From positions 1 through 26,596 of the forward strand of contig JAHHTQ010000031.1 in the NCBI GenBank assembly GCA_020024555.1: a stretch of 26,596 bases of DNA, written 5' to 3'. Below, one piece after another: positions 23,847-26,596 of this stretch. Each line of letters begins with the position of its first letter. Within the stretch, counting starts at the first letter, position 1. Position numbers and translations under genes: made by a program. The notes below the pieces were generated by a model. The model saw only the letters and a list, made by a program, of their open reading frames with translations, was not told where the DNA came from and made no database searches. The stretch comes from Angelakisella sp. GTDB lineage: Bacteria; Bacillota; Clostridia; Oscillospirales; Ruminococcaceae.

Positions 23847-23855
23847 CACTCCCTT
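23847..23855 (-). promoter_or_regulatory. Shine-Dalgarno site that points to an ATA start
   Basis: Read on the minus strand, AAGGGAGTG (7 of 9 matches to AAGGAGGTG) overlaps the stop codon of the YycJ-like gene. It is followed by a 7-nt spacer and ATA GAG, the first codons of the yigZ frame. The GTG inside it is in another frame and meets a stop three codons on. Confidence 0.6.
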
Positions 23856-24636
23856 ATAGTATTACAGGTGTTGTAACATCATATCTCTTTGCGGTAGTAA
23901 GGATATAGTCTGTATTTTCGTTAAACCCATTTTCGCTTAAAGCATTGAATGTTGTTTGTCTTGCTATATCAGGCGTATTGCTTTCGCTGCTTAGGTGAGA
24001 CAAAATAAAGCGGGTTGTACCTGTTTTCGCAAGCTCAACAGCCATTTGAGCGCACTGTGTGTTTGATAAATGCCCTTTGTTTGAGCGTATTCGTTGTTTG
24101 AGAATATATGGGTATGAAGATATGGAAAGAAGCTTTTCTTCATAGTTAGATTCAAGCACAACAAGGTCACAGCCTTCTATACCTTTTTTTACCATACCTG
24201 TAACTTCGCCTAGGTCCGTTGCATATCCGATAGCGCGTTCGCCTGCGTTTATTCTAAATCCTATTGAATGTTTTGCGTCGTGTGGGGTGTCAAAAGGACT
24301 TACTGTCATACCGGCAATTTCTATTTTACTGTTTATTTCATACATAGGCGCAGAAAGTTCACCAAGGTTTTCTCTTATATAATCAATGGTTTCGGCAGAA
24401 GCGAATATCGGTACGTTTACTTTTTTTGTAAGTACGGGAAGCGCTTTTATATGGTCGGAATGGTCATGGGTAATAAGTATTCCTTCTATTTTTTTAGGGT
24501 CTATGTCTATTTTTTGCAGTGAAGAAAGAATTGTTTTGCAATTTTTTCCTGCGTCTACAAGCAGTCCTCTGTTTTTATGTTCTATATATGTAGAATTTCC
24601 ACTGCTTCCACTAAATAATGGACAAACTTTTACCAA
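23854..24636 (-). CDS. Metallo-beta-lactamase fold hydrolase, YycJ/WalJ family
   Basis: A 260-residue metallo-hydrolase like B. subtilis WalJ (YycJ), for which a 5'-to-3' DNA exonuclease role has been proposed. The metal motif THDHSDH (His57, His59, Asp61, His62), GYATDLG, LESNYE, GHLSN and LSHLSSESN follow in the family order. The opening KVCPLFSGSSGNSTYIE is typical. The start is TTG at 24636, with AGGAG 8 nt upstream. In Bacillus it is part of the walRK operon; here those genes are absent and yigZ follows 14 bases downstream. Confidence 0.93.
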   Translation of the reverse strand: MVKVCPLFSGSSGNSTYIEHKNRGLLVDAGKNCKTILSSLQKIDIDPKKIEGILITHDHSDHIKALPVLTKKVNVPIFASAETIDYIRENLGELSAPMYEINSKIEIAGMTVSPFDTPHDAKHSIGFRINAGERAIGYATDLGEVTGMVKKGIEGCDLVVLESNYEEKLLSISSYPYILKQRIRSNKGHLSNTQCAQMAVELAKTGTTRFILSHLSSESNTPDIARQTTFNALSENGFNENTDYILTTAKRYDVTTPVIL

Positions 24637-24673
24637 TATAACAACTCCTTTTATGTGTTTAATTTCCTAATAC

Positions 24674-24702
24674 ATTGTAATCAAAAAATAAAAATCCGTC
24701 AA
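24674..24702 (-). promoter_or_regulatory. Sigma-A promoter of the YycJ-like gene and yigZ
   Basis: On the minus strand, TTGACG (24702-24697, 5 of 6), a 17-nt spacer and TACAAT (24679-24674, 5 of 6). The leader would be about 30 nt to the TTG start. Confidence 0.65.
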
Positions 24703-24727
24703 GACATATATTTTATATAAAAAATTA

Positions 24728-24759
24728 AAACTCTCTCTTGATAATTAAAGAGAGAGTTT
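24728..24759 (-). terminator. Hairpin, probable terminator of murA
   Basis: A perfect 12-bp stem (24728-24739 with 24748-24759) with an 8-nt loop. On the minus strand it is followed by TTAATTTT, so it best ends the murA transcript, about 310 bases after the murA stop. Confidence 0.6.
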
Positions 24760-25073
24760 GAGGGTATCGAAAAAACCTATTGCCAAAAAATATACGCCAA
24801 AATGGAATTTTAAATAAACTTTTTACCTTGCAAAAGCGTTCCGTTTTCTGCGGAAAACGTCTTAGGCTCTGCCCTTAAACCGCAATTTTTTGAAAAAAAT
24901 TGAGTAAAACTTTTATATACTTCGTGATTATGACGAATGGTGATATCTTTTTTCTTTAAAAAAAGTGTGACTTTAAGACTGTTTGGTACACTTTTAATGG
25001 ATTGCCACGGGGAACAGTCTATTATAGGGTCAGAGCAAACTACAAGTTCGTCTGGTTGTCTTGATTCATATAA
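24760..25073. other. Intergenic region with repeat relics, no gene seen
   Basis: It holds dispersed repeat copy B (24817-24851), a 7-bp hairpin just after its core (24843-24849 with 24854-24860) and a near-perfect AT-rich palindrome (24883-24891 with 24894-24902). Frames that cross it are short or run on as antisense of murA. It looks like decayed repeat DNA at the 3' end of murA. Confidence 0.5.
24817..24851. repeat. Dispersed intergenic repeat, copy B
   Basis: AACTTTTTACCTTGCAAAAG followed by CGTTCCGTTTTCTGC. It shares a 17-base core with copy A at 7106-7122. It aligns without gaps over 35 bases with copy C at 26551-26585, with about nine differences. Confidence 0.6.
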
Positions 25074-26357
25074 TCATATTACTTTTGCTATTATTTCATC
25101 AGGCGTATCAATTATTTTTATATCTGCGCCAAGACCTCTGAACTTTTCAACAACATCTTCGTATCCACGTTCAATATGCACGATTTCTTCTATTTCTGTA
25201 ATACCGTCTATACATAGTCCTGCAATTATCATTGCCGCGCCGCCACGCAGGTCTGTCGCTTTAACAGGTGCTGCTGTCAGTTGCGCTCCGCCTGTTATTA
25301 CAGCTACTTTACCGTCAACGGTAATCTTTGCGCCGAGTCTTACAAGTTCATCTATATATTTAAAACGATTGTCCCAAACGCCTTCCGTAATAATACTTGT
25401 TCCCTCTGCGCCAAGTAACATAGCGGCTATCTGAGGTTGCATATCTGTCGGAAAACCCGGGTGTGGCATTGTTGTAACGTTTATTGCTTTCAGCGGTTCT
25501 ACCCTATTAACACGTACCCAATCATCGCCTTCTTCTATTGTTACACCGGCAGAACGTAATTTTGCGGTAATACTTTCAAGGTGCTTTGGTATAACATTTT
25601 CGATAATCGCATTACCGCCTGTTGCCGCAACTGCCGTCATATATGTGCCCGCTTCTATTTGATCGGGTATAATAGTATATTCAGCGCCGTGCATTTCTTT
25701 TACACCGCGAATTTTAATAATATCAGTGCCTGCGCCACGAATCTCGGCGCCCATACTGTTAAGGTAATTGGCAAGGTCAACGATATGCGGCTCTTTTGCA
25801 ACGTTTTCAAGAATAGTTAAGCCATCTGCCTTGCAAGCGGCAAGCATAACATTCATTGTAGCGCCAACAGACACAACGTCAAAATAAATATGTGTGCCTG
25901 TAAGCTTTTCTGATTTGGCGTTTATCATACCTTTTTCTATCTCAACAGTTGCGCCCATTAGCTCAAAGCCTTTTATATGCTGGTCAATTGGACGTACTCC
26001 AAAATTACAGCCCCCCGGCATCGAGACGCTTGCTGTACCCATTCTTGCAAGAAGCGAACCTAAAAAATAATAACTTGCGCGCATATTTTTTGCAAGTTCA
26101 TAGGAAACTGTCGGTGATACGATATTTGTTGTATCTATTTCAACTGTCTTTTTATCTATTAATCTAACTTTGGCGCCCATTTCTTCTAACATACGCAATT
26201 CAAGTGATACATCATTTACATTGGGTATGTTATGTATTATTGATACACCCTCACCCAAAACTGTTGCAGGTAAAATGGCAACAGTTGCATTTTTTGCGCC
26301 ACCTATTGATACTGAACCGCAGAGTTTTTTTCCTCCGCTCACAACTAATTTTTTCAA
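25074..26357 (-). CDS. murA: UDP-N-acetylglucosamine 1-carboxyvinyltransferase (MurA)
   Basis: First committed step of peptidoglycan synthesis: adds enolpyruvate from PEP to UDP-GlcNAc; the target of fosfomycin. The 427-residue protein shows GGAKNATVAILPAT near the N-terminus (Lys22 and Asn23 of the KN pair), MPGGCNFGVRPID with the active-site Cys117 (so the fosfomycin-sensitive Cys form), PDQIEAGTYM, and PHPGFPTDMQPQ near the C-terminus. The start is TTG at 26357, with GGGGAG 9 nt upstream. Firmicutes often carry two copies (MurAA and MurAB); which this is cannot be told. It has its own promoter. Confidence 0.97.
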   Translation of the reverse strand: MKKLVVSGGKKLCGSVSIGGAKNATVAILPATVLGEGVSIIHNIPNVNDVSLELRMLEEMGAKVRLIDKKTVEIDTTNIVSPTVSYELAKNMRASYYFLGSLLARMGTASVSMPGGCNFGVRPIDQHIKGFELMGATVEIEKGMINAKSEKLTGTHIYFDVVSVGATMNVMLAACKADGLTILENVAKEPHIVDLANYLNSMGAEIRGAGTDIIKIRGVKEMHGAEYTIIPDQIEAGTYMTAVAATGGNAIIENVIPKHLESITAKLRSAGVTIEEGDDWVRVNRVEPLKAINVTTMPHPGFPTDMQPQIAAMLLGAEGTSIITEGVWDNRFKYIDELVRLGAKITVDGKVAVITGGAQLTAAPVKATDLRGGAAMIIAGLCIDGITEIEEIVHIERGYEDVVEKFRGLGADIKIIDTPDEIIAKVI

Positions 26358-26475
26358 AATAAAAACTCCCCTACTACGTTTTTATATTTTAGAAATATAT
26401 TTCGTAAATCTCAATTATTTTTATATATAAATATCATTATTTTTGCTAAATTATATTTTTTTATTAAAATATATA

Positions 26476-26504
26476 ATTTTACATACTATATCACAGACTG
26501 TCAA
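26476..26504 (-). promoter_or_regulatory. Sigma-A promoter of murA
   Basis: On the minus strand, a perfect TTGACA (26504-26499), a 17-nt spacer and TAAAAT (26481-26476, 5 of 6). The leader would be about 110 nt. Confidence 0.7.
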
Positions 26505-26550
26505 AAAACTATTGTCGGAAAAATATGCACAAAAGATGTACTTTCAAAGA

Positions 26551-26585
26551 AACTTTTTCTCTTGCAAAAAGTTTCCTCTTTTGGC
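26551..26585. repeat. Dispersed intergenic repeat, copy C
   Basis: AACTTTTTCTCTTGCAAAAA followed by GTTTCCTCTTTTGGC, aligned to copy B. It runs into a small perfect inverted repeat, TTGGCAT then AA then ATGCCAA (26581-26596), at the window edge, so the element may continue outside. Confidence 0.5.
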
Positions 26586-26596
26586 ATAAATGCCAA

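Noticed and set aside
24937..25434. Plus-strand frame of 165 codons upstream of and across the end of murA
   Set aside because: Most of it is antisense to murA. The unshared part is short, low in information and in repeat relic DNA.

Overview
The window is a stretch of AT-rich, low-GC chromosome from a bacterium that is most likely a member of the Clostridia (Firmicutes). The reasons are strong AGGAGG-type ribosome binding sites with frequent GTG and TTG starts, near-consensus sigma-A promoters, a SAM-I (S-box) riboswitch ahead of metK, a dnaG-rpoD pair, a type III glutamine synthetase, and short lipoproteins with Gram-positive style signal peptides. No rRNA, tRNA, CRISPR array, prophage or intact mobile element is visible. 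Most of the content is housekeeping.

Layout, left to right. (1) 1-7050, plus strand: a terminator of an upstream unit, rpmE (bL31), then a corC-type CNNM/CBS membrane protein, a HIT hydrolase and comEC read as one unit from a consensus promoter, then hflX, then two tandem paralogous lipoproteins with PEST-rich linkers that end at a clear terminator. (2) 7056-11206, minus strand: tcdA, asnA and a type III glutamine synthetase, compactly spaced, which links ammonia-dependent Asn and Gln synthesis with a tRNA t6A-modifying enzyme. (3) 11224-13820, plus strand: acpS, the NAD(P)HX repair enzyme nnr, and a small lipoprotein in a position where Firmicutes often carry a LolA-like (YdcC/GerS) lipoprotein. 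(4) 13804-21293, minus strand: dnaG-rpoD with its own terminator, then glmM, an rRNA-methyltransferase-like gene, a membrane-anchored unknown, trmK and a Nif3-family gene. (5) 21428-23160, plus strand: promoter, SAM-I riboswitch and metK, followed by a decayed IS3-family end. (6) 23213-26504, minus strand: murA, then a YycJ-type metallo-hydrolase and a YigZ/IMPACT-family gene.

The parts most worth a second look are small. Two genes, yigZ and the lipoprotein after nnr, appear to lack any ATG, GTG or TTG start at the place where their Shine-Dalgarno sequence points, and have ATA and ATC there instead. The ComEC C-terminal metallo-beta-lactamase-like domain has lost the metal-binding HxHxDH motif. 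The two tandem lipoproteins carry a 15-bp minisatellite encoding PESTT pentapeptides. An IS3 relic sits between metK and its probable terminator. A roughly 35-bp dispersed repeat occurs three times in intergenic DNA. I see no convincing new multi-gene defence, biosynthetic or mobile system in this window.
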